Below are positions 1 to 11,828 of a DNA stretch of 64,000 bases, piece after piece. The notes under the pieces are model-generated. The model was given only the letters and a program-made list of their open reading frames with translations, searched no databases and had not been told where the DNA came from. A program made the position numbers and the translations under genes. Within the stretch, counting starts at the first letter, position 1, and each line of letters opens with the position of its first letter. Source of the DNA: Fusarium oxysporum f. sp. lycopersici 4287 (Eukaryota; Ascomycota; Sordariomycetes; Hypocreales; Nectriaceae); contig NC_030992.1 of NCBI RefSeq assembly GCF_000149955.1, positions 1,858,295-1,922,294 of the forward strand. Reading direction: 5' to 3'.

Positions 1-3000
1 TTCCGGCAATTCGAACCCTCAGCAGAAACACTAAATATTCTGGGCGCTATACCTGCACCCCTTTACCACAAAACTTCTTTATCACAGGATGGGATGGCAA
101 TACAGCACAGTCGTCTAGAATCTTCGGTGGGTGGCCAGAATGAACACGAAGTTGAAGATATTCCGGAGACTACAGGGATTCTGTGCGCCGACAATGACCT
201 AAAGTCATCACGAGGCGAGATTGGCCAGCGGCCAACTTTGGAACAGAACTCGCCTAGATTAAGAAGTATCTTGTCGAACAAAGACTAGAAGTCCCAATCT
301 CTTCCGGTGAAAGTGCGCCCAACCATTGACCTCCTTCTGGGCGATTTCAGAAATTGTTTGAAAATGTCAACTACTAAGAGCCGGAAAAAGACAAGCATAA
401 ACTGTCCTGGCGGAAGTGCTTCCAAGGGCAAAAGGATCGCTCCTCCAGAAAAAGATGTGGTCTTTTCGAACACTTCAAGTGTTGGTGACCAGGATGCCAG
501 ACGCTTCTCATCGCTCAACACAGGCACATGCCTACCCAATATGGCATCGTCAGACACACAGCTGCATGGCTTATACGACCAAAACAACAGCTCTCATGAC
601 GTGAATTGTCCAGAGTTATCTCGGCTGGAAGACCAGAGCTTATTAGCTACAAATATAAATAGACCAGTTCGCAGTCAGTCCTCGGGATCTATTATGAGCT
701 ATTTATGGAAAAGCCAGTGGCTCAAGCGACTATCGCACACAGCAACGTCAAACAATTCACAGCTTACAGAGCCTCCGCCTCGAATCAAACTAATCAGATC
801 TGATGATCGACGTCCATCAGAGCCTGTGTTGCCAAGCAGCATGGCTCTCCGTAGAATGTCCGCCTGGTCGGCTTTATCTGGCAAGCCTGATCCTGGAGTT
901 GACGGGATACTGTTCAAGCGTGTATTCAGCGATCTCGAGAGGCTCCTCGATGAAACTCTTTCCCTCGCCCTGGACGTCGCGGACCATTCGGAAACCGCAG
1001 CTCATGCTAGTCACCCTGCCGTGTCAAATGAGTATGGCACCGATCATGTGGACGTATCAAACTTGTCGATGGGCAACAGACCCCAAGAAAACGTCATAGC
1101 ATTTCCTATAGATGGAGTATATACGGCCTACCTAGCGAGGCCGGGATGCAGGCGTGCTGCCACTTACACTGCCGTACCCAAACGCCCGCGGCTGGCCGAT
1201 ATAGTTGAGAGCTATTCCGGAACCTATCAGGAGCTTCGAGCAAAGACTCAGGCTGAACGAAGACAACAAAGTGGCCCCTCACGACGTTCTTCACTCAGCA
1301 GAAAGTCCCGGAAATCTAACCAAGGGTTAAAGGCGGATCGTAGACGTAGGCCGGTTATGTTGAAAGATCTCCGCAGCACAAGTGCCCTTCTTGATGTCGG
1401 AGGAATGGACGCCCAAGGACAAACAACAACTCATAAACGCTCGGCAGCTGTGAACGTTTCATCAGCCGTTCGAAGTGGAACCAGCCATGATGCTCTGCCA
1501 GAACATAACATTGCTGGGAGAAGACTGCATGGCGAACATGGCATCAATCTTCGAAAGCGATCGCACGTGAGTCTACGGGACATACAAGGGTTCAATCTTC
1601 CAAAGTCGCACATCAGGCAACCGATTGCGAGGGACTAGTCACCCGTTCGCAAGCGATTTGTAGCCTCTACTGCCTGCTTGAGCACAGCACTCATCGGGGT
1701 GCTACTTGGTATCTATACAGGCCTAGTCCCATCAATTCAGTATTATGTCGTGGATCAATCACACGTCACTGTTCATGGCAACACCGGTTGTTTCCTTGCC
1801 CTTGCTATTCCGTCCTTCTTTCTCTGGCCATTGCCCTTACTCCATGGTCGGAAGCCGTATATAATGTCAAGTCTTATTATTGCAATGCCTCTTCTTTTTC
1901 CACAGGCAATTGCAGTCAGCAGTCCCAGGCTTACCAACACTGCGTCTTGGAGGGCGATTCTGTTGGCCTCTCGTACCCTAATGGGTGGCTCTTTGGGTTT
2001 TGCTACAATGAACTTTCACTCAGTTCTGACGGACCTTTTTGGTGCTTCCCTAATGTGTCAGCATCCCCATGAAGAGGTTGTGGATCATTTCGACGCAAGA
2101 AGACATGGTGGTGGCATGGGTATTTGGCTTGGCATCTGGACCTGGTGTTGGATTGGATCTCTTGGACTTGGTTTTCTCATTGGCGCCGCTATCATTGATA
2201 AACACTCGCCAGCATGGGGTTTTTACACCAGCATCGTGAAGGTTGCAGTTGTCTTGATTCTCAATGTGATATGCCCCGAGGTNNNNNNNNNNNNNNNNNN
2301 NNNNNNNNNNNNNNNNNNNNNNNNNNNNNNNNNNNNNNNNNNNNNNNNNNNNNNNNNNNNNNNNNNNNNNNNNNNNNNNNNNNNNNNNNNNNNNNNNNNN
2401 NNNNNNNNNNNNNNNNNNNNNNNNNNNNNNNNNNNNNNNNNNNNNNNNNNNNNNNNNNNNNNNNNNNNNNNNNNNNNNNNNNNNNNNNNNNNNNNNNNNN
2501 NNNNNNNNNNNNNNNNNNNNNNNNNNNNNNNNNNNNNNNNNNNNNNNNNNNNNNNNNNNNNNNNNNNNNNNNNNNNNNNGCTGGGTGGTCATGTAACGCG
2601 GAAGCTTGGCCAACAAGTTGCCACGAGCGTCGTAGCTGCGATACTCTTCTTGTTAACTGTCCTCTTGTTGCTTGTTCTCATTCGGTTCAAGAATGTGCTC
2701 ATCATACCTCGTTCAAAATCGGAAGAGATGGAGAGAATTACCCAAGCCCGTCGACGGTCTTCGAAACGTCGGGCTTCCATGCCCAATGACTTGCGTGCAT
2801 TGATGGAAGAGGATTATGCCTGGCGGCCCACAATGATAGGAAACCCGATGGGCAAAAGCCGCCGAATGAACGTATTGGAAATGGGTAACCTGACAAGGTG
2901 GCAAGACATTCGACGTAGAAATAAGCTCATAGATGCGGGTGTTCATCTCAATCGTGATACGTTGGATCAAGGCCTAGATGCTCTAGATGTTGCACTCGAG

Positions 3001-3279
3001 AACCATATTGATAACATGCGACAGAATGCATCTGGATTCTTCAGACGAGGGAGCTTAAGAAAGCATGGAGGCCGTCTCCGTCACAGCAACCAAAGCAGCG
3101 AACAGACATTTCATGACTTGGAACTGGACATGCTTGATCCAGTGGGTACGCCGAGCGAGTCATCCCAGCAACCTCGACATTATGTCGAGAGGGAATGTGT
3201 TATGGGTCAAACAATCAAGGAGGAGAACAAGGACGAGGCCCAAGCTGGACCTAGCACTTCACAAAAAGACCACACTTAA
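1..3279 (+). pseudogene. MFS transporter (polyamine-transporter-like), partial at 5' end, interrupted by two in-frame TAG codons
   Basis: Frame 1 is open from the first base of the window to a TAA at 3277-3279, except for TAG at 286-288 and 1636-1638. The first roughly 550 codons are a Ser/Arg-rich cytoplasmic-type region. Membrane segments begin near 1681, and six are visible before the 297-N gap. A seventh, the last of the usual twelve, follows it (about 2611-2690), then a basic C-tail containing RRMNVLEMGNLTRW. The order and the motif PLLHGRKPY match a Pezizomycotina MFS family often annotated as polyamine transporters (from memory). No ATG lies just after the second TAG; the frame simply continues with SPVRKRF. 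A GTGAGT at 1567 and the AG of the TAG at 1638 could delimit a 72-nt phase-0 intron. However, family members as I remember them keep the sequence before the TAG and carry Trp there, which favours a nonsense change. No good intron removes the first TAG. The native substrate is unknown. Confidence 0.7.
2283..2579. other. Assembly gap (297 N) inside the MFS gene
   Basis: This run of 297 N lies between membrane segment 6 and the last membrane segment of the transporter. Both flanks stay in the same frame across the 99 X codons. Five membrane helices plus the central cytoplasmic loop of a 12-helix MFS protein should lie here, which needs well over 99 residues. Confidence 0.99.
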
Positions 3280-3538
3280 AGGGCACGAAGAGCATTATTG
3301 CGAGGGAGTGACCTATAGAATTAGAATGAATGTCTAGGTGGTGTAGTATAGGTGCATGCGATAATTTCCACCCTAAATTCGTGTGCGGTCCTAATGCATT
3401 TTTCTTCCATCTATGACTGTTGCTAATGCTCATTATAGCTTCCAAGTGCTTGGCTATTATACAAAATTGATATGTGATCTAATCCACGAAACAAAAGAAC
3501 GATGGTGCATGTGTCGCCGAAATCTCTATATCTCCATT

Positions 3539-6500
3539 TTATTGTACGTTCAAGACCAGGTCATCTCCTCGCCGTGTAGGGGTTAATGTCGGCTGCCAAT
3601 GCGGCGACAAAGGAAGGTTTGGTGGTGTCTTGTTTTGAATATCACGATTCCACTTTGAAGCGCCAGTTTTGTCTGTACCGATAGTCATACCAGCGGCGCG
3701 ATCCAAACCGACACGCTTAGCCAGGAGTGAATCTTGGCTATCAGAGTGAACAAGGGAGGGGTTCATTGATTGGGGGGGGCGGTAACTCTGATATTGAGAA
3801 GGGTGTATTTGAGTCTGCTGTGCGGCAGGATAGGGTTGAAATGACTGGTAACCTCCTGTACTACGAGGGTAATTTTGCTGGCCTGGCCGAGGCTGGAAAG
3901 AAGGGTACATCTGTGGTTGTTGGTAGGGCTGCTGATGCGGAAATGTGCGCTGATAGGACTGCAGAGGCTGCTGTTGCTGGAATGGCGGATATGTTGCGGG
4001 TATACGCTGTGTAGGCTGCCAAGGGTTTTGTTGCTGCTGCTGCTGCTGATGATGATGGTTGTGGCGTTGTTGCTGGTGATTGTGTGAATGCAGTCTCTGG
4101 ACGGGTTGCCAGGCTGCCTGTTGTTGACGAGGGGAAGGTTGAAACGAGGGAGGCCTCTGATATGGCTGATACTGCTGAGCCTGAGGCCCTGATGCAGAAC
4201 GGCGATGCTGAGGGGTTTGGCGAGAATGAAGAGGTTGAGGATATGGTGGGTCAAAGTAGAAGGGGGACGCCCGGATCTGATCTTCTTTGACATTCGCGGG
4301 TTCTGTGGTCTCATCTGGCTCCGGAGAAGGCTCCACAATGCGCATTGTCGATGAAGCTGCCTGTGTACCTGTGTTATCGGCGGGTTGCATGCTCTGAACA
4401 GCTGATTGAGGTTTCTGTTGTGGTTGCGCATTCAACTGCGCCTTTGACTGTAGTGCCGCGTAGTATGCACTAGGAGGCTGCATCAGACCCAAGGTCGGGC
4501 TTGGCTGCCCAGGAGGGCTGTAAACTACCTGTCGCGTAGGAGGGGCAGCTCGCGGATTGACGCTGACACCAGGGTTGCCCACCTGGCTGGCACGTCGAGG
4601 GTCTCGTGGGGGGATCTGAGGCTGCTGCTGACGAGCTCGGACTGACTGGGGAGATTCGACAACAGGAGAGAGGCTGACTTGCTGTTCTGGTGCCACAGAC
4701 GGAATGCTTGAGGAGGACTCGGTTGAGGTGGTGATGATGGTGGCGCTACTACTGCTAGAGTCTTCGCGTGGTCGAGTCAGGGGTCTTGTCATGGAACGAC
4801 GATTGGAAGCGCTGCGTCTTGGATGAGACTGGGAAGAGAAGAAGGGAGAGGGATACTGCGGACGAGGTCCACCAGGTCTGGACGGTGCACCACCAGGAAT
4901 AATCTCGGCTGGAGGAGCAAGCGATCTGGTGTCGCTTCGTTCTGCACTGCCGAGGGGGGCGTTATCATTGTTAGGTGGTCTTGGTGCTCCCTCTTGAGAA
5001 ACCTTGGAATCCTGCGAGCCTCGAGCAATCACTGAGGCACGCTTTGGGTTTCCCAGAACCCAATTACCGTATTGGTCGGCGACATAGTAGGTTGTTGCCG
5101 AAAGAGGCGTTGTTGGTGGTCTCCAGACTTGAGTGTTGGCGTTCGGGGATATTGAGGTACGGTCTTCTTCAAACTCCGTCACGTTACTCTCACGGTTGCT
5201 CACCCGTACAGCTGGTCCGGTCGGTTTCTCGGCTTGTGGTATCTGTAGCTTCAGCGGTGCGGGTGGTGTCGGCTTAGATCTTCCTGTCCAGGCAGCAGCA
5301 GCAAGTGTTGGTGGTGGTATTGAAGAACTCTCATCTCGAGATGAATGTCCAGCATCTTGGCGTCTACCGTCAGCTTGCTCCGCGTGGAGAAGAGGCAAGG
5401 GCTTGTCGTTGGTGTCTCCGACAGATAGATCTGGTAGGGTCGGTTTCGCAGGGAGCAGCTTTGATAATCGCCTCAGTGGAGATGTATGCACCGCCGTGTT
5501 GCGGCTCGAGGGAGGTGATAATGCTACACCAATGGTTTCAGGCTTAACACTCCTACGGTTAGAAGTAGGCGGCGGTGGTGGGTGATTTGTAGGATCCAAA
5601 TCAGGTCGCAGTTGGTGAACCATCCACGAATTATGTCCACCGTTGTCAGATCGATCTGGCTTATAACCCCAGGTGTCCCTCATAGGGAGAAAGCCAGTCT
5701 TTATCTGAGGATACTTTCTTCGTCGATAGTATCTTGCCAATACAATAGCTCCAACCGCAACTCCCACTGCGGCAAGGACGCCGACTGAGATACCAGCGAC
5801 CTGTTCAGTGGAGAGTTTGTCTGAATCATCACTGTCCTCGTCTTTGCTTGCCTCACCGGCACCACCCTGTACGTCCGTGGTGGTCTCGGACTCTGAACTC
5901 GAAGTTGAGGTATATGTAGAAGTCTCAAAAGTAGTGGGCTTAGTGAACGGAGGCTCCGTGATCGAGATTATATCTGAATCATCTGACGAATCAGTCGTAG
6001 ATTGTTCTCTGGCCGTCGATCGTGTTGTGGAGCTAATTGGTTTCGTCGATGGTCTTGGAATAACAGGGGGCGAGGATGTATCAATAACCAATGTTGTTGG
6101 CAATGTACGAATAGTGCTTGATGTATCCGGCCGTGAAGTAGTCTTGGTGGTCACTGAGGGAAAAGTCACAACTCCTCCCGAAGGAGCCAAAACTAATGTT
6201 GCTGTGATAGTGAGATAAGTAGGATGGACCGCACCAGGTCTCCCGTTGCATATATCATATGCATTCTCGATGACTCTATCTGCTTCTGTGTAAGCAACAC
6301 ACTCTTCGTGTATTCTGTGGTTCGTAGTACATACCACTGGCTTCGACTATGGAGCAGTATCCAATGGATCGTTCAGCAGAGATGCATTGCATTGCACCCT
6401 CACCAAGAGTGAATCCCGAGGCGCCCCTTCGAGAACACAGACAATCCAGCAGAGGTTTTCCGGTGCAAACACCCTGAGCATAATTGACGTTAAGGAAAGA

Positions 6501-6641
6501 GGCGAAGCATTCTCCGGCACAGCTGGGGATGAAGCTCGAGAATTCGTTGGAGATATTGGTCGCCAGTACGACAGTTACACAAAAGATCAACCATGCCGGC
6601 ACGAAGGAAAATGGCCAACTGGCCATTCTACAACGAAACAT
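3539..6641 (-). CDS. Receptor-like single-pass membrane protein with CFEM-like eight-cysteine ectodomain and Q/P-rich cytoplasmic tail
   Basis: Exons are 6335-6641 and 3539-6285. The intron 6286-6334 (49 nt) starts GTATGT and ends TTACACAG, and joins the frames to give 1,017 residues. The start is the ATG at 6641 or the in-frame ATG five codons later. A hydrophobic signal peptide (SFVPAWLIFCVTVVLA) is followed by eight cysteines (SC, EC, VC, DC, LC, QC, YC, IC), the number found in CFEM domains, though the spacing is not classical. A Ser/Thr-rich stalk follows, then one membrane helix (VAGISVGVLAAVGVAVGAIV) and a stop-transfer RYYRRRK. The remaining roughly 750 residues are disordered, rich in Pro and Ser, with a His/Gln run encoded near 4025-4085. 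The layout resembles Wsc/mucin-type surface sensors, but no specific family is recognised and ligand and partner are unknown. It converges with the transporter frame, 259 bp away. Confidence 0.82.
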
Positions 6642-6698
6642 CTAATAACGAAAATCAGCTCGAGCTTGAGGCAGGGCATGTTGGGCTGATGAACTCAC
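6642..6698 (-). other. Probable 5'-UTR intron directly before the receptor-like gene's ATG
   Basis: On the minus strand a GTGAGT donor starts at 6698, GCTGAT lies near the end, and TTATTAG ends at 6642, immediately before the ATG at 6641. Joining it to upstream sequence creates no longer open frame, so it is best read as a leader intron of 57 nt. Confidence 0.5.
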
Positions 6699-8362
6699 CT
6701 AAAGAGAAGGGTATCCTATTAAAGGAGATGGCCAGCATCTCAACGAAGTGGATTCATGAGCAGTCGTGACAAAAGAACAAAGGGAAAAGGAAATAAAGGA
6801 GAAATTAGTTAGTGAGAATTTGTACAAGCGGTCACAGAGGATACGACAGAGGAAAAAGAGAAGAGGAAATGCGAAACACAGTCACAACGGATGGATGAGT
6901 TAGGAAACAAGGGGACATATGAAGACAAGACTGAGCTGGACTTGACTGTGCATATGCAGCATACACATTCTCAGCAGCCGCCGTCTCCCGCTACATCACG
7001 CAAGCTGATCATGACATGAAGGCCGGCGCTTGCTGGGCGTTGTAAGTCCTGCATCTGCAAGCCTCCTCTTCAGCTCCAAGGCCTCTCGAGGGCTATGGAG
7101 CCGCCAGAGCGGGCCCTCCATTGCTCTCTGCGTCATAGTGGAAGAGGCTGGATCCGAGATATCCTGCTGCAAGTGCGTGCTATTTTTGCGCGCGTGCAAT
7201 GCAGAGGCGAAATACTTACAGCCCGTACATCAGACGATCCGAAACTCGACGGATGGTGTACGTTTTGTTTGGCGGTTAGAGTTCGAGCTATGACTGGCTG
7301 AGGCTTCTTGTAGCGCCGTTAGACGCGGGAGGGCCCTTTTGGGCGTCAGCAACTGACAGCCAACCAGCCAACTGGAAACATGATGACTGATCACGTGAAA
7401 GCGTCTCCGTCCAATTACGGTGTTCGTATAGCCTCAGTTGGGGCCTAGTATAGGCCACCCTACTCCTACTGCAGATCGGCGACCTTTATTAAGCTTGATA
7501 TTGTAGATGTGATGACTGCACTTTTTACGCCTTGGCTGGTTTCGAAGTCAGTTGGCTGGTCATCGTGGACTTATCCTCTTAGAGTTCCTCTGAAACGGTC
7601 ATCTTCAGCCCAGCTGAAAGAACTCAGCGTTACTTCGTCTTGACTGTACTTAGACCTCTCGGTTCGTTGCGAGATCCTAAAGACAATATTGGGGCTGACC
7701 AAGAGACCTTATCCTTGTTTCAGTCCGGTTCGAACGGGCGTCTATGAATCAATCAAATAGCGATGTGACCCACAATGTCTTGGCCTTCTTCATATCCTCA
7801 TAGCCAAACGATATAAGCACTACCACCTATTATGATACCATGTCATAGATCTATTGATGTCATGTCCGCATTCATGTCCATTTGCTTCCTCTTTCAGGAA
7901 CAACACCCGACTCATCGTTCAAGCTGGGTGTTCTCATCACCGGCAATTCATTATCTCAATAACAGATTTGGTCAGCTTTACGGGATATATTCGCATTGAA
8001 GATCTAGATTCTCTCCTATTTCAAGGCTCGTCAACCATCACACAGGTCTCTTATCAAGTGCATCCTTGCCAGGCGTACCGTCATCAGAAACACCTCTGTG
8101 CGGTCACGATGCTCAAGCCGGATTGCCAGGCGAAAGATGGAAAGAGTTTCGTAAACGATAAAGATCAACAACAACCTTGGACGCCGACGCCGACAATAAC
8201 ACCCACAATAGAACCACAAATCCGCCAGGGCACAGGAAGCTCCGAATACCACAAAGCCGTCTCTTGTCTGTGGTAGATGAAAACGCCACATATAATGTAG
8301 CTTCGCCCTCAGTCCCTACCAACTAAATGCTATGCAAACATCAAATTCCTCTATTAACAATC
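6699..8362. other. Intergenic region between the receptor-like gene and SNF7
   Basis: This stretch of about 1.66 kb should hold the promoter of the receptor-like gene and the 3' end of SNF7. Short frames on both strands show no domain, no splice-consistent extension and no family resemblance. I see no RNA gene or repeat. Confidence 0.6.
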
Positions 8363-9215
8363 TCACATGGCCATTTCAGCCTGCAACTTCCGAAGTTCGG
8401 CTTCCTCGTCATCTTCCTCAACTGCCTGCTTCTTGCTTGACACGGCTGTATGATGTTAGTATTTACACAAAAAAGAATTTTGAGCAAGGGCACATACGCT
8501 CTTCCCTAGCCGGCGTGGGTAGCTTATGCACAGCATCTGACACAGGGACGGTGCCTGTCTTCAGCATCTGTTCGTCGAGCTGCTCCTGTTGTAGCTCATC
8601 CAATTCGTTCTCCAACTCATCCTCGTCGATCGGCTCGCCTAATGAGTTCGAGGTGATTGCGTTGACAATCTCGTCGCTCATTGCATTATGCTCACGCAGT
8701 TCGTCCCTATAACTTCAGGTTAGCCAAGGACACATCTCATACAAACTGGCATAAATAAGCGTGGCATGAACGTACATTGTCGCATCAACCTTGTCCACCG
8801 TAAGACCTCCATAGATCTGCTTCATGGCCGCGTTGGCGTTGCTCATGGCTGCCAGAGTCTCCTTGTTGATATTGGCGGACTCGATCGAGTTGATTTGCTG
8901 CTCTAGTGTACCGATCTGTGCGACGGTTTGCTCGAGCGCGTGCTCGTGTGTCTTCTTGCGCCTCAAGGCCGCTTTGGCCGCTATCATATAGATCAGCATC
9001 TCTGCCCCGCATTACGAATCTCATTGAGATGACCATGTACCGTTCTTGTTGGTGCTCACGTTCTTGCGTGCGGTAGCATCCTGCTCGTCGATCTGGGTCT
9101 GGAGATGCCTCTCGCGCTTCTGCAGCATGTCAAGCTGCGCTCGCAGCCCGAGGATCGCATTCTTGGGCGTGTCCTTGCGTTTTTGGGCCGCGGCGCCACC
9201 GAACCAACCCCACAT
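8363..9215 (-). CDS. SNF7: ESCRT-III core subunit Snf7 (Vps32/CHMP4)
   Basis: Four exons (9041-9215, 8776-8980, 8498-8706, 8363-8445) are separated by introns of 60, 69 and 52 nt, the last with a perfect TACTAAC branch site. They give 223 residues, normal for the family. The protein starts MWGWFGGAAAQKRKD, the amphipathic membrane-binding N-terminus of Snf7. A basic helical hairpin follows (AILGLRAQLDMLQKRERHL, then AALRRKKTHEH), with the conserved VSTNKNAAKAAL spanning intron 1. The C-terminal half is acidic (DEDELENELDELQQEQ) and ends in the short helix AELRKLQAEMAM, the Bro1-binding end of the family. Snf7 forms filaments on endosomes during multivesicular body sorting and, in fungi, also serves the Rim/Pal pH-signalling route (family knowledge). 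The frame is intact. Confidence 0.96.
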
Positions 9216-10401
9216 GTTTACAGTTTCTGATCGGTGAAGATTGGGGATAAATATAAGTTTGATGAGGAAAAGGGAGCGCGAGTCCTGTTCCTCTTGATGA
9301 GCGATCTCGTCGTGCAGTGTCGGAGCAGAAAATGGCGTAATGAGCCTCGACTCAGTGTCGGGTAGTGGGGTCAGGCTTCAGGAGAATAATGACCACCGGG
9401 GCTACACAGGATATCGGAAGCTTCTAGTATATATGAATAAGAAGCGCGATATGCCCTGTAAGTTGTGATGTTCGTTGTCGTCAGCGTCGTCGTCCTAGGT
9501 AGTGTAAAGTTGAAGGTAGCCTGCGGGACTCTTATCGTTGCCTGTGTGATGACGGCACCTCGACCTTGCCCGCCATTTCCTCTTAATTGCATATTGTGGG
9601 GCTGTCTGCTATATTTGCAGGATCGCTCAGGTGCACCCGTCTCATGTGACGCAATATTCAAATGGCCGATCTGAACTACCCATGTCACTCCGACCAAATA
9701 TGAGGCCATTCGCAAGTGAGATATGAAATGGGTGTAATAGCATGGTTCTTTCAGTATGTTCATGCTTGAGTTGTTCTTTCATAAAATAGTATTCACTTTT
9801 CCACCTCTCCACTGCTTGACAAGCTGGAATTGCAGGAATACTAGTTAAGTTCGTCGGCTCATGTTCAAGCATAGTCGATGGGAAATCCATTGGCTAATTA
9901 TACTGATGATTATCATCAGTGTATCCTCAACTCCAGAAAGCGACTCATACTACCTATATTACATCTGGCTCCATACTCCGTCAGCTCCCTCCATATAAAG
10001 CTCCCTCTCCCTAACACACATTACTGCTGAGTCTTCATGGCACAGCGCGTTTCCTGACTGATAATAAGAAACCAGTTCCCAAATATTACAGAAAGCATCT
10101 GCTTCGCTTTTAGCCCCTTCCTCCAAAAGATACCCCTAGCGCCCACATTGACCGTATTAAATACACGACAGATCGAGTCGAATCGAACGAAATAGTTACT
10201 CGCTGAAGGATAATGTTTTGTTGCTCATTTCCAAGCTTAGCTTGAAGGTGAACATCGACCGACTGGTCTGGAAAAATGTTGGAAACGTTAACGGCGTAAC
10301 GTCATGAGTCTGCGTGTATGGAGTGAGGTGGTCGAGAGTCGTCAGGTACATAAGTTAGGTCAAAGATCAAGTCCACTTTCTCTTCAAAATTGCGGCTCTC
10401 A
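9216..10401. other. Intergenic region between SNF7 and ANP1
   Basis: About 1.2 kb upstream of SNF7 and downstream of ANP1 (both minus strand). It holds a near-perfect palindrome at 9902-9920 and no supportable gene. Confidence 0.6.
9902..9920. repeat. 19-nt palindrome with GATA-type core
   Basis: The arms ACTGATGAT and ATCATCAGT flank a single T, giving nine perfect base pairs. The centre reads TTATCA, the reverse complement of the TGATAA GATA-factor site. It lies about 690 bp upstream of the SNF7 ATG. Function is not shown. Confidence 0.55.
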
Positions 10402-11828
10402 TCATAAGTTACCGCCCTTCTCTTGTGTATCGTAATGCCATACGATGTAGTTCGGGAGACCAATGACCTGATAACCGGCACGCTTGGCCATCTTGGCAAA
10501 GCCTTCGGTCTCAGCCTGGTTTTCAAAAGCATACGCTGGAAAGTTGATGCCTAAAGATGATGTTAACTGCGACGTTATGGAACTTGATATTCTGTGACCA
10601 CGAACCTGAGCGATGAACGTCTGCCTTGACAAGAATGTTGACACCACCAATACCATCCAGTTGAACCTCAACATCTTTGTTTTCGCGCCAATCTCCCATC
10701 TTGCACATGTATTCGCGTCCAGTGTCGAATTCCTTGTAGCCTTCGACAATGACTGTGTCCTTCGGCAGGCTATTGGCGAGCTTTCGGCCCTTATCGGACT
10801 CGATCCATGAGTTGTAGTCGACTGCGATTGCAAATTAGTAACTCTCAGGTCATAGCGAGACTTGAGGAACTTACATCGACCTTCGATATCAACACCCTTC
10901 TCGAACCTGTGGAACCAAATGTCTCGGATGTGTCAGTGCCATGATGTCTCAGAATCTGCTTCAAGGGACTTACTGGGCACGAGAATATCTCTATCGTGCG
11001 CAACAAAATCTTCGATTATCCGTCTTGGCGCTTGTTCAATATCAACGTCACGCCAGTACACCCATGAGTGCTCTGGCTTCAGAGCTGTAGCCAAGAGGTA
11101 GTTTCTTGCCTTGGCCATAGCTTTGCGACGTGGCGCTTGTACCTCAAATCCATGTCTCTGTTCTGCATCCTGGCTGAGGTGGAAATGGAAGTTCTTTTCG
11201 ACAACAGTAATACTGTTAAATGGCACCTCATCCTTCCGCTTTTGTAGGTGGTCAAGCTCGGAAGCAAGGACAGCAAGTGTATCGTCTTTCGAGTCAGATA
11301 TTAAGAAGGCGAGATCGATCAGACGGTGCGGATAAGTGAGCTCTGCGATGAGTTTGAAGTAGTTCTTGAGGAAAGGAGCAGCGTCCTTCAGAGGTGTTAA
11401 GATCAATACTCGTTCGTTTCGGATGAGGGCCTGTGGGCTCGAGGTGATCGGGTTCAAGTCGATGTGCTGGATCGAAGGAGATTCGACTTTTAGTGGTTTA
11501 TGATGGTTGAAGAGGACTGGTGTCTGCATGTGGGCATTCCATAGAGCATGCTCGTTCGGTGTCATTTCCATGGGCGACTTGTTTGGGCCCCAGCAACGAA
11601 CACTGTTTCCATGTTAGTCGAGTTTCTCTACTCGAATCGAGTTGGCGGTACAGACTTTTGTGGTCCCGGCGGTGGTGCTCGAAAAGTACGGTACAGCAGC
11701 ATCACAATGCCAGTAACGCCTATTAGGAGAAGCAATCGTGATCGTGTCAAATTGCTTCGCAATACTCTGCTTGGAGGCATTTGGGCCTTTGCGGCCTTCC
11801 AGTTAAGTCCACCACCAGGGAGAAGCAT
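10402..11828 (-). CDS. ANP1: Mannan polymerase II complex subunit Anp1 (Anp1/Mnn9/Van1 family)
   Basis: Five exons (11656-11828, 10974-11602, 10875-10922, 10606-10821, 10402-10550) with introns of 51-55 nt give 404 residues in one clean frame. The start MLLPGGGLNW is followed by a basic stretch and one membrane helix at about residues 31-47, so the protein is a type II Golgi enzyme. The luminal part has the family signatures: RVLILTPLKDAA, the acidic YWRDVDIEQAP (DxD-like, metal/nucleotide-sugar site), FHRFEKGVDIEGRFDYNSW across exons 2-4, GDWRENKDVE, GGVNILVKADVHRSGINFP, and the end NYIVWHYDTQEKGG. Anp1 partners Mnn9-type subunits to extend the alpha-1,6-mannan backbone of wall glycoproteins (family knowledge). 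The middle exon is only 48 nt. Confidence 0.96.

Noticed and set aside
7725..7745. GGTTCGAA resembling a tRNA T-arm
   Set aside because: No matching acceptor stem, D-arm (TRGC) or anticodon arm at the right spacing.
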